The notes: a model not told the origin generated them from the sequence alone. DNA of 64,000 bases from Siniperca chuatsi (GCF_020085105.1 NC_058047.1:3229001-3293000), one strand, 5' to 3'. Numbered from the stretch's first letter, positions 24,059 to 38,418 are shown. Numbers and translations: made by a program.

Positions 24059-26435
24059 GGCCCAACAATAAGAATGCTAAAAAACCCGGCTCATGGTTGA
24101 ACCTAACTGCTGACCCCTGGTTTACAATCAGGCTACATGAGTTGTGTTTGAATGAATTTGAATGAATGACATTTTTATAGATTTTACATAATTAGCCATG
24201 ACCCACACACTAATTCACACTGTACATCAGTCAGCTGGGTCAGGTGGAAAGAAAGAGGCCAGCAGAAGCAGAGGGCTCCAGCTGAGGCACCATATGCGAA
24301 ACACACAACTCAGCTCAGCGGTAAGATCTGACCAGAGGGAACGACTCTATTACATCTGAGTCACACACACACGTCAGCGCACACAGCCTATGGAAGCAAA
24401 GGAAGGCCACAATCATGTAAAATTAATTAACTCTGAAATTTGAAATACCACTACTACTACTTTGAAAGCATTGAAGTTTTCACTTCAATAATCATTTGTC
24501 TGAATTAATGTGGTTTGAAGTACCCTCTTTAAAAAAATAGGTAAGGTCATTTCAAATGGTGCTGTCTCAAAGAGATGTTTTATAACTTCTGATAGAAACT
24601 TAAAGAGTCTAATAAGCAAAATACTTTATTCACGTTGCTCAAATTCATTCAATTGCTCATTTTCGGGTCTAAAGCTCATATAAAATAATTTTTTTTAACT
24701 TTTGCTCAAATTAGACTGGTGAAATTCAGACAATTCAGGATGAAAAATTCTAACTTGTTCATCCAGGCTACAAATCAATCAGTCCTCTGTCCTATCAGGT
24801 TACATTTTGGTCAGTCACAAGATACAAGCATCTAATCTGCCTAAAACACAAGAGGAAGAAGTATCCTTAGTGCCCGGATGTTCAAGTTCGAATTTTTGTC
24901 TGAAACTGTCTGAATTAAACTGATCCATTTTTAGACTTGATTTCTAAGATCTGAAAATATATTTTTAACAACTTGAAATACTTTTTCAGTATCGAAAGTC
25001 TTTTCTATCTGAATTTGTGAACCATAAAAACACTGATAATCCTCCCTGTTCAGCATTTATAAGCAGTATATAAACATTTAATTTGATTTAAAATGAAATG
25101 TTTACTATTTATAACACACACACATAATGTAGTTGTAATCAGATATGAGGACATTCAAGTGTTTATTAATGTAAGTATTTGTCAACAATTAGAACTTCTC
25201 CTATGAAGACATATTTTATATTATTTGAACTGTGTTTTACTATATAGTCATTCATTATCTGTTTATACAGCAGCATCCACTTATGGGTGCACACAGAAGG
25301 AGTTATAGTTGTTGACCGATACATTAACACTTAACACTTACACTGTAGCTGCTTACAACTACCTTATAGTGTGTTATAAACCATGTATTAAATATTTATA
25401 TGCTGCTTATAAATGCTAAATGGGGGTGTTAAAATTAAGTGTTACCTAAATATTTTAAGCCTACAGTAACTGATTTTATTGTATGTTTTCTGTTTTGTTT
25501 TTTGTCACTTGGGGCAGCAGAAACAAGTTGTGAACGCAACACTGACTTATCATCTTCTAAGTTGATATAATGAACTTGCTAGCAAGTTGCTTATTTACAC
25601 ATCCGGCAGTAAGGGACCATTATCATTCATTTGGATTCATGTTCGTGTCCACCTGATGAATGTAAGTCCGATATTCACTCTCTCTTAACTCTGTTTTTGG
25701 TCTCTGCATTAGTGGTTCAAAATACGATGGCTATTATTTGCTCCCATACAAACACACACATGTGCACTGCTGCACAAACACACACTTAAAAATATACATA
25801 GTGTCCCCTGCAGCACCTACAGTTCACTAATCACTATGGCAACCGACTAGATCCACATTTTCCTCTCAACTGCCTCACCTCATTTCGAATAACAATAATT
25901 TCACAGCATCATTACTCACTCTTTCTCACTATGCAGCTCTCTGTCACACATATACTCTTAAGAGAGAATCTCATAGCATTTCTCTGTTGCATCAATACAG
26001 TACTGGTGTCTTTGAGCCGACCAGATATCCTGTTATTTGTGTCGTGGTGTTCTGCTCCGTGTCTGTCATCTAGCAAAGTGGAGCTATTCATAGAGGCAAT
26101 CAATGCCAACCAGCAGGAAGAGTGACAAAACAAAGCTTAATGATGTTTGAGGCTGCTTTTGATAGCATGTAAAAATAAACATTGCCGCTCACCAGTGAGT
26201 CTGTTCAAAACAATTAAAGAATGAGCCGAAAAAGGACAGACCTTAGTATCCAGTGTTTATTGGTTCTTGTCAAATGTTGAATTAAAAGATAAAAAGATGT
26301 GTGATATTTTATCTAATGCGTAAAAGAAAAATGTCAACAGGTATGTGTGTATGCATTAATAGAATTCATATTGATTTCAGAATATCAGTGCGCTACATTT
26401 TCACAAGATTTCATCTCAGACTGAGACTTGCTGCA
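24059..26435. other. non-coding stretch
   Basis: AT-rich with no supported gene or repeat. Confidence 0.5.
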
Positions 26436-26439
26436 TTAA

Positions 26440-26760
26440 TCTTTTTATAACTAAAAAAAAGCTGACAAATACGAAATAATATATGATAAATATATTATCA
26501 GGTCTATATAATGACAGCAAATATCACTATGAGCTCTGAGAACTTGTCAACTTCCTTTTGCTATGTTAATGATACACCAAATCATAAAAGACTAAAAAAC
26601 ACAGAAAATATTCAAATTTGAGACGCTGAAACCAGTGAATTTTTGCCATTGTTGCTTCAAGATTTCCTTAAACGAGTAAGTGATTATCAAAATAGGTGCA
26701 GGTTAATTTTCAGTCAGTAATTCAACTAATTGATAATCAATTAATTGTTTCAACTCTAAT
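26440..26760 (+). mobile_element. MITE family M2, copy 1
   Basis: Right half reads CGAGTAAGTGATTATCAAAATAG through GATAATCAATTAATTG to GTTTCAACTCTA. This is the same family as the reversed element whose halves lie at 58450-58536 and 59839-60112. It is non-coding; the left border is approximate. Confidence 0.6.
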
Positions 26761-27403
26761 TGTTATTTAAAAATATTCAGGTACATTTTGGTTCATGTCT
26801 GCTGTTGCATTCATTTATTCATTCTGTCTTTGTTAGCAACTCAAATACTGTTCGTGGTCCTTCTTTCAGACTCATCTACAAGTCTGACTAATCATTTTGT
26901 CAATTCAACAAATTACAAAAGTTGCCAGAAGCTAAAAAAAAAAAAAGAAACAGGCAAACATGGAATTTACATATCTTTTATAATGATTCAATATGTTAAT
27001 ATAAAAAAAGGTTTACTAGGGGTAAGGCTGTAATATATATGAACAAAGCAAAAACCAAAAAAACGTGAGAAATAATAACATACTCTAATACAGTCCTCTT
27101 CCATTTAAAACGTTTAAATCCCAACTAATTTTTGTCCTTTTTGGGGGACTTTTTTCAGCGTTACATTTCATTGGCTGCAGGCTGATGAAGTGCTGTGCAG
27201 TGTGAGAGACTGCCTTGGTTCAATGCCCTCAGAGTGCACAAACAATTAAACAAATACTGTGGGGAAATAATGGCTGTATGTCCTCCCAGTGGGCGCTAGC
27301 CTGAGAGCAATGATGACTTGATAAGTCAGCCACTGTACAGTAAATGTGGAGAAGATGAGAGGGGCTGATGCACAGTTGGGCAGGTAGACACAGAGCCAGA
27401 ATC
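26761..27403. other. non-coding stretch
   Basis: Nothing recognised. Confidence 0.5.
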
Positions 27404-27671
27404 CAGTGGTGGAAAGTAACTAGTACATTTACTCAAGTACTGCACTTAAGTCCAATTTTGAGGTTCTTGTACTTTATTTGAGTATACACTTTATACTTCT
27501 GTTTCTCTACAATTCTGAGGCAAATATTGTACTTTTTCCTCTACTACATGTATTACTTACTTTAATACTTTTGTACTTTGAATGCAGGACTTTTACGTGT
27601 AACAGAGTATTTCTACATTGTGGTATTGCTACTTTTACTTAAGTAAAAGATCAGCACGTCCTCCACCACTG
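27404..27671 (+). mobile_element. complete hAT-type MITE (M1) with 8-bp target duplication
   Basis: The 268-bp element starts CAGTGGTGGA and ends TCCACCACTG, perfect inverted termini, and is bounded by an exact 8-bp direct repeat CCAGAATC at 27396-27403 and 27672-27679. Eight-base duplications and CAG-type termini define the hAT superfamily. It cannot move on its own. It is shorter than the copies at 7672 and 8920 because the middle is deleted. Confidence 0.92.
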
Positions 27672-27679
27672 CCAGAATC

Positions 27680-27900
27680 ACGTGTGTCTGTATGTTTCTG
27701 CAGAAACAGGCTGAGCGAAGTCCTTGTTTCTGTGTCGTGTGTCTGCGATGATCCCTTTCCATGAGGATGCCAGCTCCTTATAGCACACATTTTCACTAAA
27801 ACACAGTTAGACACAACCTCTAACATTCTCTTTTGCCCCAAGGAGGACAATGTTTCGACCACAACAACCACCGACTCAGCCGCCCACCCCCTCCCCTCAC

Positions 27901-27950
<50 letters not shown>

Positions 27951-30100
27951 GTGAGCAGTCATAGCCAGTCTGCAGTCCTGAGGCTGGGAAAGTAAATGAG
28001 GTGGAAATGTATGAAGCCTAAAACATCCCCAGGGAGACATTATGTGAAAGAGACACCATTTCACTAAGGAGAGAAGCCACACAGGGCCAACAGAGAGGAG
28101 GAGGAGAAACAAAGCTGAGAGGCAAACGGAGGCTACTTATGGTGAAGGAAAGCTGAGAATTTACCATGTATGTGAACATTTGAGGCTGATGTGCACCGCA
28201 AACCACAACCCGGTCAACGGTCATTGACTCTCATCTGGACAAAAAAAAAAAAAGAAATACATGCTCAGTGCTTTTCCCTCACTCAGAATCTCAGATACAT
28301 TGACTTGGGTTGGTGCTTGTGGGTCAAGCATGTGGGCAACAAAATGCATTCACATACTTGTATTACATTCACTGGCAACAATTTCTCCAATCCAGGAAGA
28401 ATTACATTTCTATACCAGCGCCCATTATATAAAATCGCACTTGACCATTGGAAGCTAGCAGACTGATACGTCATAGTAGGAGGCTCTAAAGTCTTTTCAC
28501 TTTGACTTTAACCATACTTTTAACCATGACTTTGTCATAACTATGACCTTTCCCTTACCTTAACCACACAGCAGAAAGTAAGAATTTAAAAAACATTGAC
28601 ATTGGACGTAATCCATGGTTTTGCAGAATCATCCAATATTGACATTCTAGTCTGGCAACGGGGTTGATCTTTCTGTAGCTTTAACCAAGTTCTTTGAGTT
28701 GCCTAAACAGAATCATAAAAACCTTGATTATGCTTGTATTGCCATGAACAAATATTGCAAGAAAAATAATTGAAAAATGTTGACAGTGAACAGTTTGAAG
28801 ATGCATTCAATATAGGGTTCAGTATGCTTGGATTAGGTTGTACAGCGTGCTGTCCGACCACGTCTAAAGGCAAAAGTTTTTATACCTGTTCCAAACGTCA
28901 GCCTCCTCCCGGCTGCACCCTTCTGCCTACCTAGTCTTTCTCCAACAACTCTGTGTGTTGTGCATTTCTTTGTTGTCTCAACAAGATGAATCATACGAAT
29001 GGGGATAATGCAGAACACTTTCAGGCAGTCTCACCGTGAAGGCATTCATGGTGTTGCAATCAGTTGTTCACACAAAAAGTGACATGTGGTAAGTAGAACT
29101 ACAGTAATTGTCTAAAGAATGAAAAAAGACAGAGAGAAGTTCAAATCCTGCCTACTTTCACACCTCCACACACCAATCCAATCTCTGCATGAAGAAGACT
29201 GTTTGAAGATTGTTGGATTGTCTATTTTGGAAAGTGCGAACCCAAACTGAAACATAACAGTGTGTTGCTTCTGAAATACAAGTAAAATTCAGTGACCGTT
29301 GAACACTGGCAGTGTGTTTCAGCCACAGATTCGCTCACAGGGGGTTAGAAAATGAGCAACTCCAGAGCAGATCACAATACAATAAGAGGTTTAGAGGACC
29401 AGTTAAGACTAAAATCCTCTTTGTATTTGACCAAACACACATATAAAAGACAATATTTTTGTCTCAGTTTCAATCTATAAAACAACAACCATTCCTGGAC
29501 CTCTGGCAGAATTTCAGTGCTCAACCTTGCCGACATATGCGGATGTATTTCTCTGCTTCCTCTGACAGTAATAAGATTATGTATTCCTGCAGGCTTTGTG
29601 AACAACATGCTAACTGTCTAACCCCTGACCCCGGTCCCCAAGGTGCTCCTTTTTCACTGTCACCCATCCCCATGGAGCCTACAGGGGCAGCTGTACCTGC
29701 CAAAGCCCCATCAACCCCCCTGCTGCCGGCAGCTGCCTCCTCTCACCCCCCAGCAACACCTTTCACCACCTGCTGGCATTCAGCAGCTACAGCCAAGATA
29801 TTTAGGGCAGACCGAGCTGGGAAAGGGAAAAGAGGAGTGTTTGTGTGTCGGTGCGCGTGAAGTAGTTTGTCTTCCACTCATACGTTTTAATGCCAAACTG
29901 GGAAAATAAATATAAATAAATAAATATTTATAAATATATATATATATATATCTTCAAATACATATAATATGTGTGCCTTAAATTACTTTCATAGCAATAA
30001 CTTGTTGTTGAGAGATGTGATGAGAGGAGTGAAGCCCTCAGAGAAATAGGTATCCATGGCAACACATCACATCACTTCTCAGAAGTTGTGAGCTGTGCAC
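27680..30100. other. non-coding stretch with (CA)n tract
   Basis: A long (CA)n lies at 27902-27950 and a short (AT)n at 29936-29951. The GC-rich piece at 29600-29830 has overlapping proline-rich frames in two registers, which argues against a real coding frame. Confidence 0.5.
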
Positions 30101-30169
30101 TCAGCTCGCCATTAGCATCCTTCCAACACGAGACAATTCTCCAGTCCAGTTATTATCTTCACATAAAAT

Positions 30170-30570
30170 GTTCGACATCTGGAAACAGTGGCCATCACTT
30201 TGACTGCGCTTGAGCACCAAGCACCATCGACACAGAGTCCGCCTCCCCTCATCCCACCAGAGTCTTGCGGTCCTTCAGCTCGGAACACGGACCGCCCGTT
30301 GAAACCTTGATCCGGGATGTTGGTGGAGCGGGTCTCTGCAAATATGTAAGCACAACAGTCTCTGATTTCCCGTTGCTTAACCAGCCTGAGTCCCATTTCG
30401 TCCAGACCGGACATTAACCAGGAGCAGCCTTAAGTCCAAGCTGGGCCAGCTTGGCTCCTATCCCGGCTCTTCCTCTCCTCCTGGGGCGATCACACAGCAC
30501 CCGCCGTGGTGTCCGGTCCAGTTGATCAGGCTGGGTGGATCGTCTCAAGGTCCGGTGCCCTTTAATCCAA
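30170..30570. other. CpG-rich block of unknown nature
   Basis: Unusually many CpG for this AT-rich region, e.g. CGGAACACGGACCGCCCG near 30280 and CACCCGCCGTGGTGTCCGG near 30498. A minus-strand frame at 30545-30745 contains a hydrophobic segment but has no recognised homologue. It could be an orphan CpG island, a promoter or a transposon end. Confidence 0.35.
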
Positions 30571-32660
30571 ACCTCGGCTTCCTTTTCCGATGAATAGGTA
30601 ATACGTGTTTCAGCAATGAAGCCAGAACAAAAATAAGATTACAGATAAAAACAAAAATGTAGTGGAGTTTGAAGGAGCTACCAGCCGCTGCATCTGCATG
30701 TGCAGCCGTTGCCATAGCAAAGAGATCTCTCTTCCTATTGGGCATTACATATCTGCTTGCATTAAAGTAAAAAGGTAATATAATAACATCTTATATATAG
30801 ATCTGGAGCAACCATATGGAGAACCAAAACTCAACTTCACAACTTTAGGGATAACCTGCCTTTTGTTGACTTATGGGCCCCATACTGCCAGATGTCGAAA
30901 AATAGGTAACCAAAATTTAACTCAAGACAAAAACCTTGAATAAAGTCCAAAACATACGTGGTATTACATGATGCAGGGTGAGCTGAGTACAGGGTTAGCT
31001 GCCTCAAATGCTACAAAACAAATGTGGGTATAAAGTGAAGTGGGTGCTAGAGAGATGAGACACTCAGCATCGATACTTCTGAGAGAGCGACAGATACAAA
31101 AAAAGACAGAAATACAAGAGGTGCAGGAGAGAACAGAGAGATGAGGAGAATGAAAACAAGCAGCCTGTCCTGTCGGGTCGCCATGGTGAACATCACGACA
31201 GCTTGCGAGCTCCTGCTGGAACTCCTTAGAAGAGGAACACGCCTCCTCTCTGACAGCAGATTTAGTTTGCTCCTGCACACTCAGTCCCTGCTGATGTCTT
31301 ATTCTTGTGTTCATATGTCACCTCCTGTTTGTATATCGTGTTTACAGGGAGGTGCATCCGATCTGCTGTATGTGTGTTAACTGCCATCATGACTGCAGTG
31401 GAAATCCAGGCAGGCAGGCAGGCAGGTCAGCATGCAGATGGCCAAACAAGCAGACAGACAATCGGTGATAGGGATTGGATTAACATGAGGATCTAATTGC
31501 ATTTGAGAAACCAGAGAAAGCACATAAGGAAAAATTAAAAGAGGCATCCAAATGATGGCTCAGTTACATAGCAACATGGTCACAAACACGAGAACTTTAC
31601 AACAAATGTCCTTTGAAGGTTATAACAGTAATTAGGGCTCATCACAATTCTGTATGTATTAGGCCATTTATTTCCAGTCTTCTGCACAAGAAAGAAAACA
31701 AGAAAACTGCACATCCACAAAAGGGGAAAGTGCTTGACTCCAAAATGAACAGGAAACAAAAAAGTTGAATTGGTTGTTTTATCAACAAAATGCTCAGATA
31801 ATCCCGCAAAGCCCAGGGGCTGAGACTGTTCTCCAGGCCAAAAATACACGTCCCTCCATGAAAAATGTACTTGAACACCGAGACATTTATTAAGTATTAC
31901 CTATTCATCAGATGAACTCCATTACACACGTTAGAAGGAATGAGAGGAACACCTCAGCAGGCTCACTACAAGTTTTTTAAAGCTGAAAATTTTAAAAAGC
32001 ATTGCTTCAAACCAATATTCCACCTTGTCTCAGAACAATTTCTGTCCCTCTTTCTTTGTGTTTTTGTTGCCACATTCTGTATAGATACTTGTATAACGGT
32101 ATCTATACAAAGCAACACTGTTGTTATGAGGTATGAAGGCACCTGTGTTTGTTTTTAAAACGTGTTTTCTGTTTTGTTTTTTCTTGTTTCCTTTATCTTT
32201 CACTTTTCAATTCAGTTTTATTATATAGCACCAATTCATAACAGAAGTTATCTCATTGCACTTTTCCTATAGAGCAGGTCTAGACCGTACTCTTTATAAT
32301 ATTATTTACTTTTGTAGTCCATACATCTCATCAGACTATATCCTTGAGTGTAAGGTCTTGTGTCAGGGATACACAGATGTTTTGCATTGGGGCTAATCAC
32401 TGCAATGTCTATATATGCAGCTAATCTGCATCTGTAGATTGGAGAAATTCTGTGACCGAAAGCTTGTTTATCATTAAATAAAGAGTGCAAATAGAGACCT
32501 TAGTGTGTGGAGGCTCTACTTGCTGTTGTGGATTTCATATTACAAAATCACATCCTGTTGAACAGACTTTATTTGCATTTTCAGCCAGAAATTAAGGGAA
32601 AAGTCATTTTTACATTTCAGTCTGTGTACGGATTAAACAAACATGGCACACGTTAGTTAG
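30571..32660. other. non-coding stretch
   Basis: Contains a short (GGCA)n at about 31408-31427 and a LINE-tail-like phrase at 32205-32290 (TTTTATTATATAGCACC). No gene supported. Confidence 0.45.
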
Positions 32661-32669
32661 TGAGCTTTA

Positions 32670-32850
32670 GAGATGCTGGTAGGTGTAATTTTTGAATGGA
32701 CAGAGTCAGGCTAGCTTTTCCATCTGCGTTTAGTGTTTGTGCTAAGCTAAGCTAACCACCTCCTGGCTATAGCTTTGTACTTAAGTCAAGAGAGCTGTAT
32801 TGATCTTCTCATCCAATTCTCAGCAAGAACGCAAGTTAGCATGTTTTCCA
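32670..32850 (+). repeat. interspersed repeat family R3, copy 1
   Basis: Reads CAGGCTAGCTTTTCC, then GTGCTAAGCTAAGCTAACC and TTGATCTTCTCATCCAA. The same order of phrases recurs at 62785-62970, and its last third at 37200-37320. Class not assigned. Confidence 0.6.
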
Positions 32851-32959
32851 AGATGTCTAACTTTGCTTTTAAGCTGCCTGCAATGCAGAGCAATGAGACT
32901 GAGCAGCACATGGCAACCCTGTCTCGCTACGTTTATATATACCACTAATTTGTTTTACC

Positions 32960-33230
32960 AAATACATTTTGAGGACAAATGTAATGGCTGCCAGGTTTGT
33001 GTTCAGTGGCACAGTTTTCTCCAGTGAACGAAGTGCTGTTTTATACCACATGCAAGTTGTAGGGAGGTGGTCGAGGTGGATGATGGGCCACATGTGGTTA
33101 GGTTTAGGCAACAAAAACACTCTGATTAAGGTTAGGGAAAGATCAGGGTTTCGGTTTAATGTTATTAAAGTTAACACATCATGTGTGATGAACATAATGT
33201 ATGGGAGACAGGGTTGCACATAGGCAGTCA
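32960..33230 (+). repeat. probable interspersed repeat (TTAGGTTTAGGCAAC type)
   Basis: Contains GGTTAGGTTTAGGCAACAAA and GGTTAGGGAAAGATCAGGGT, wording I associate with a widespread fish repeat. The 169-residue minus-strand frame across 32869-33378 depends on it and is not a gene. Confidence 0.45.
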
Positions 33231-35160
33231 ACATGTCAACATTGAACAACACTTCACACCATGTAGGTGGCATAAAATTACAAAATTGCAACTTAAAAAA
33301 GATTTCAGCTTTAAGAAACACAGTATCAATCAACTTTTTTCCACAAGAGGGTTTGTCCTCAGTTTTAATTTTCAGCACCTTCCGAGCTGTTTGTTGCTAA
33401 ATAGGATGATTATGTAATAGTGTCTGTGTATTTATGCAAATGTACGTGTAAAATTGCAACCAAACATTACACTGAATGTAGAAAGGTGCACTCACAGTAA
33501 GACAGGGTCAAGAGCTCCATGCCTCTTAAACGGCATTTTAACATCACACATTCATCAGTGTGCAAATGTATCTGCATTATACCTCCCATACATTGACTGA
33601 GCTCCATGTGTGGAGTGGAGTTGAACTGTATGAGTGTTTATTTCCTGCCTCGGTTTTCTCTCTGGTAAAGCTGCTGATTCTGCGCTTCTGTGAAGCCGTG
33701 GAAATGATGCTGTGGTTTCCCTCTGCCTCCCGCAGTGGAGCTCCATGAGCTGAGCGGTGGAGACTGGGGTGAGATGGGGGAGGGTGGACTGTGTGGCTTT
33801 TGCTTTTGAGGAATGAGCCCTTTCACTCTCTCTCCCTGGAGCGGAATAATTACATAGCATGTGCAAAATTGAACTCCACTCATTGTGAAAGCATAGCGAG
33901 AGAGTGAGTGATAAAGAGAGAAATTAAGGAAGAAAAAAAAAGGAAAGATGGCTGCCAGTTCCTGTGGGTAACACTGAGCCCTGCACAGCAGTTATCACAT
34001 TATTTACAGCCGAGGATTTAATGCATCGTTCAGTAATGAGCAGCCAGCCAATGGCCTGTGATCTGAGGCTCACTTATTCACTCGCTGGGCTGAGCCCCAG
34101 GCAGCTAAAGGCTGGAGGAGCCCCCCCAGATGGAAACAAAGCCAGCTCCCCCTGATATGTTTCACTTTTGCATTCAAGTGTGATATATTACATGTGTGCC
34201 TCTGTGTTGGTGTGTGTGTGTGTGTGTGTGTGTGTTTGCGTATTTTGAGAATTCACCCCTTCATGTATTGCCTTAAATTTCAAACCCGGAGGATCAGTTT
34301 AATTGGTATTGACATCCCATAGTGGATCTTTCCTTGTTCAGCACGCTACATACTGAATTCAGTATGAATTGACTGAATTCACTTATGTGCAGCTTCATTT
34401 GACTGATGACATGAATGAAAGATGCTTCTTTTCTTTCTGTTCATGACACATATAAAGTCTATATGAATATTGCCTCCTCCTTTCTCATCAGAAAACCCAA
34501 GCAGCCCCCTTCAGTCACATCTGCTCATCGACTGCAAAAGCTAACACTGACACACTGTGGCCATCCACTGATAATACACCACCTTTAGTTTCTACAGTAC
34601 ACGGCTCCAGGCTACATTAGCTGTCACCACCATAACACACACAAATCTCTGAGCAACCTGACAAGGAAAAAAGACGACATCTCTAGTTCTGCTGCTGTTA
34701 TAAGAGTGAAATGCAAGTTGGTATTAGTAAACAAGAAATCAACATACTTTTCCGTTTTATACTAACAGGAAATGACACAATACCTGCGCCGTGCAAAGAC
34801 AACTTTTAACTTTATATACCATGGCCTTTTAAACTTCACAAATAGACAGCAACATGTCTTTTAATGTTTTTTGTTTCTGGAGCTGATTCACCATCATCCA
34901 TGATTAGTTTATTTTTTATTTCCATTTTGTGCATTGCATTTTGGGAGAATAGTGTCCAGCACACAGCACACTTAAAAATCATGCATTCATTAGTCTAAAT
35001 ACTGACTGTTGAGTATAACATTACTTTTAATTTTGTCACTTTTCCAGTGTGAACACACTATATCCTCAAAACCTGCTTAGAATTAGTATGTAGTATGGAA
35101 TTGGGGCATAGCTCGGGTTTATATTGCTCGTACTATAAAAACAAAATTGAAAGACAACTG
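33231..35160. other. non-coding stretch with (TG)n tract
   Basis: (TG)n at 34204-34236. Frames around 33555-33883 occur in several registers at once and lack motifs. Confidence 0.5.
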
Positions 35161-35186
35161 AGACATTCTGTAGTTGATGAAGTGGA

Positions 35187-35192
35187 TTTATT
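35187..35192 (-). terminator. poly(A) signal of the elastase gene
   Basis: AATAAA on the minus strand, 24 bases after the stop codon at 35216. The 3' untranslated region is therefore very short, as is usual for pancreatic protease genes. Confidence 0.85.
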
Positions 35193-35215
35193 GACTTTAA
35201 AACGGCTCCAGGTCT

Positions 35216-38200
35216 TCAGTACTGCAGCATCGTCTGAAAGATAAAAAAGTGAAATAAATAAAAAGAAATAGTGACAAGCCACATAAAATTAGCAAACAAA
35301 CAGACAGGGGACTACTACTTACATTCTGATGTATTATATAGTAAATGTTTTAATATTGCATGTTGGCATGTTTTTGTGCCAAATACAGTATTGTAAACAC
35401 AATCTGAGATATACTAAGGTCAGGAGTCCAAGTCCCCCGAACACACACCCCATTCCTCGGAAAGTTTGACCAGACACCAAAACTAAAGTCTCCTAAATGT
35501 TTTAATTATTTTTATTTGTGATAGTTTATTTAGTAAACTATTTAATCATGTTTTCTTTTTTGAAATATAGACCTAACATGCTGTAAACGCTGGTTCAGTG
35601 ATTTCTCCACACTAAAACTCTGAATCTTTTTCTCTAGAAAAACATTTAAGAGCAACATACTTGATTACATGTTTGATCACCGCAGCAATAGCCAATCAGC
35701 GACAAGGATTTACCCTATATCCTACACCCTGTATCGTTCAGTATTTTTATGTTTTTCTTTTTTTTAAAGTTAATTATATTTGTGTGAAATCCTTAATATA
35801 TCCAGTAGCAAAAAACATGTGAAAATAACAACAATCTAATATATTTAGAATGTATTATAAAATATAAATAGGGATGATTGATAGATAATAGAAAATTGAC
35901 TGAAATAGAAACAAAAACAAAACCCAAACTAGAACACGGAAAAAAATTCTGAAGAAATTCAGACAAGAATTGAATAGTACCACAATGACAAGTGCAGACA
36001 ATGAGGATATATGGAAAGTGACTGCAAACAAAATGAATGCCAGCTAATCACACCACTATGTCACTTTACACTGGTCGTGGGTACTGTATGTGTACTACTT
36101 GCCTTGTACTTTTGAGTATAATTGCTCTTTTCTCTTTTTATTTCTATTCTTAATTTTATTTTACATACTTTGAATTATTTACTTTTTACTTTTCTCTATT
36201 TATTTGTTATTATTTCTGTCCTTGTGCTGCTGCAACATCTGTATTTCCCCTCTGGGGATCAATAAAGGCTTATCTTATCTTATTCTTGTTGTTAACATCC
36301 CTGTTAAATGCAAATAAAGGAAAAGTGATGCAGCATCTTATAAAATGTTTAAATCAAAAGCCAATAATAAGCTAAAATGACCCTATTCTGAACGATACAT
36401 ATTGCTTCAGCTCACTTACCACTGATGTTTAGTACAGTCACTATAAACATGTGTGTGCTCACCTCTGTTTCTAAACTTAAGTCATCCAGGATTTACTCTT
36501 AACCAACTTAGGACACATCTGGAGCTCTTTTAAATTTAAGAGACATTTTAAGAAATTTGTTTGTGACTAAGAGTAAAAGTTGTTTTATGTTGTTATTTCT
36601 TTCATTTGTCACCTATCTGTACATCACATGCAACCGTGTTTTTTCTCTGACGGAAACTCACATCACTGATCCACTTGGTGAAGGAAGAGGTGCGAGTGAA
36701 CACCGTGGGCTTCATGAGGGTGTTGCATCCTCGGGAGGAGACGAAGCTGGTCACCCCCTGCACGTACCATCTGCCATCACCACCCCTGCAGTTCAGAGGG
36801 CCTCCTGAATCCCCCTGCAGAGACAGGCAGAAGACAAGTGAAGGCAACAGACTGATACAGTGTGAACCTGCAGTTCTTATTGTGTTGTGATGACCAGATG
36901 AGGGGGGGCGGTGCATACATGGCAGCCAGAGCGAATGTCACCACCACCACAGATCATTGTGGGTTTCACGGTGCTCCCCCACCAGCTGCTGCTGCTGCAG
37001 ATGCTGTGGCCGACCACAGGAAGGAGAGCCTGCTGGAGTTTAGAGGCTATGGGACCACCACCTGCAAGGAGGGCATAAAAATTAAAAACCCAGAACATTG
37101 TTAGGTGGCCTTTGACTTTTCCATAGTTCTGCAGTTAAAGTAACTTTGCACTGGTGAGATGCCCGGGGAGTCCACAAAAAACCAAAACCTCCTGCAGATG
37201 TCATCTGTACTTTTATTGTTCTTATTATTGTAATGTTGTTATATTTATGGATCTTCTCATCTAACTCTCTGCAAAAAGCAAATAAGTGTATTTCCCTAAA
37301 TGTCAAATTATTCCTTTAAAGAGTCTTACGACACAGTGCAATATGATTCCTCTCTAATATAATCAGTATATTCAATACTAGAATCCAAAAAGTATCTGGA
37401 AGATACAAAGGTTACAATAAGTCTTTTTTACTGTCCAGGCTTTTATAATGACAGCTGCTTTGGGGACAAATATGTTATTAGTTATATGTTATTTAAATGT
37501 AAGAATATTGTGGGAAATAAGGAGAAAGTATGTTTTAATTTAATTTTGTTTGAATATTTCCAGTTAAATGTCTAATTACAGTTAAATAAGACAAAGATAT
37601 TATGTAAACTAGCTGCCTTTTTGAAAAATGTCCTACCGTAAAGTGATTTATGTTGCAAGTCATTCATTCTGTTCCATTGTTTTACAACATTGGGTTGTTT
37701 GAACTCCATACTATGTTAACATGGTCTTAAATCTGAACCTAATTCTGGCATTTCTGTTTATTAAATTCAGAATAAGATTATAGTAAATTGGGAAACATTC
37801 ATTAAGTGGCTGAGACTGAGCCACATTTATTGCTGCACTGTTCAGCTACATTTCCCGTCATGGTTTTTCTTGTATCATTACGGTCACATCTAGCATCTAT
37901 AATGGATTCTAGATCAGAATCAGTGTGTTGTCACATTACAAACTTACTGTAGAGTCTTCCCCAGCCGGTGATGTAGCAGGGGTCGTTGTCGGGAGTGATC
38001 TCTCCACTCTCTGGCACACAGGAGGGCTGCACCTTTTCGTTCAGAATGGCTGGTGAGGCCAGTTTGATCATCGCAATGTCATTACTGAACAACGAGAAAA
38101 TCATGTTGAAACATAGAGAGGCATCTCATGGAAAAAAGGACTCCAAAATATCAATATCATAATAAATATAATCATACACTTGAAAACCTTTTCCTCAACA

Positions 38201-38359
38201 CACAACTTTGATTATTTCTTTAAGAGGAAAAGGAAAATGTGTTCCATTAACTGCTCAGTAACTTATATTATGTGTATTAGACAAGATCACCAAACTGCCA
38301 ATAACCAAAACCTTTATAATATTTTAGAGTTGTGTGTTATTAACCTCCAAGTTATAATG

Positions 38360-38418
<59 letters not shown>

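Noticed and set aside
29459-29909. Proline-rich frames in two registers
   Set aside because: Both registers are open because of base composition; no splice partners or homologous motif.
32869-33378. 169-residue open frame on the minus strand, the longest in the left half
   Set aside because: It runs through a dispersed repeat (TTAGGTTTAGGCAAC type), has no recognisable domain and no splice or start context.
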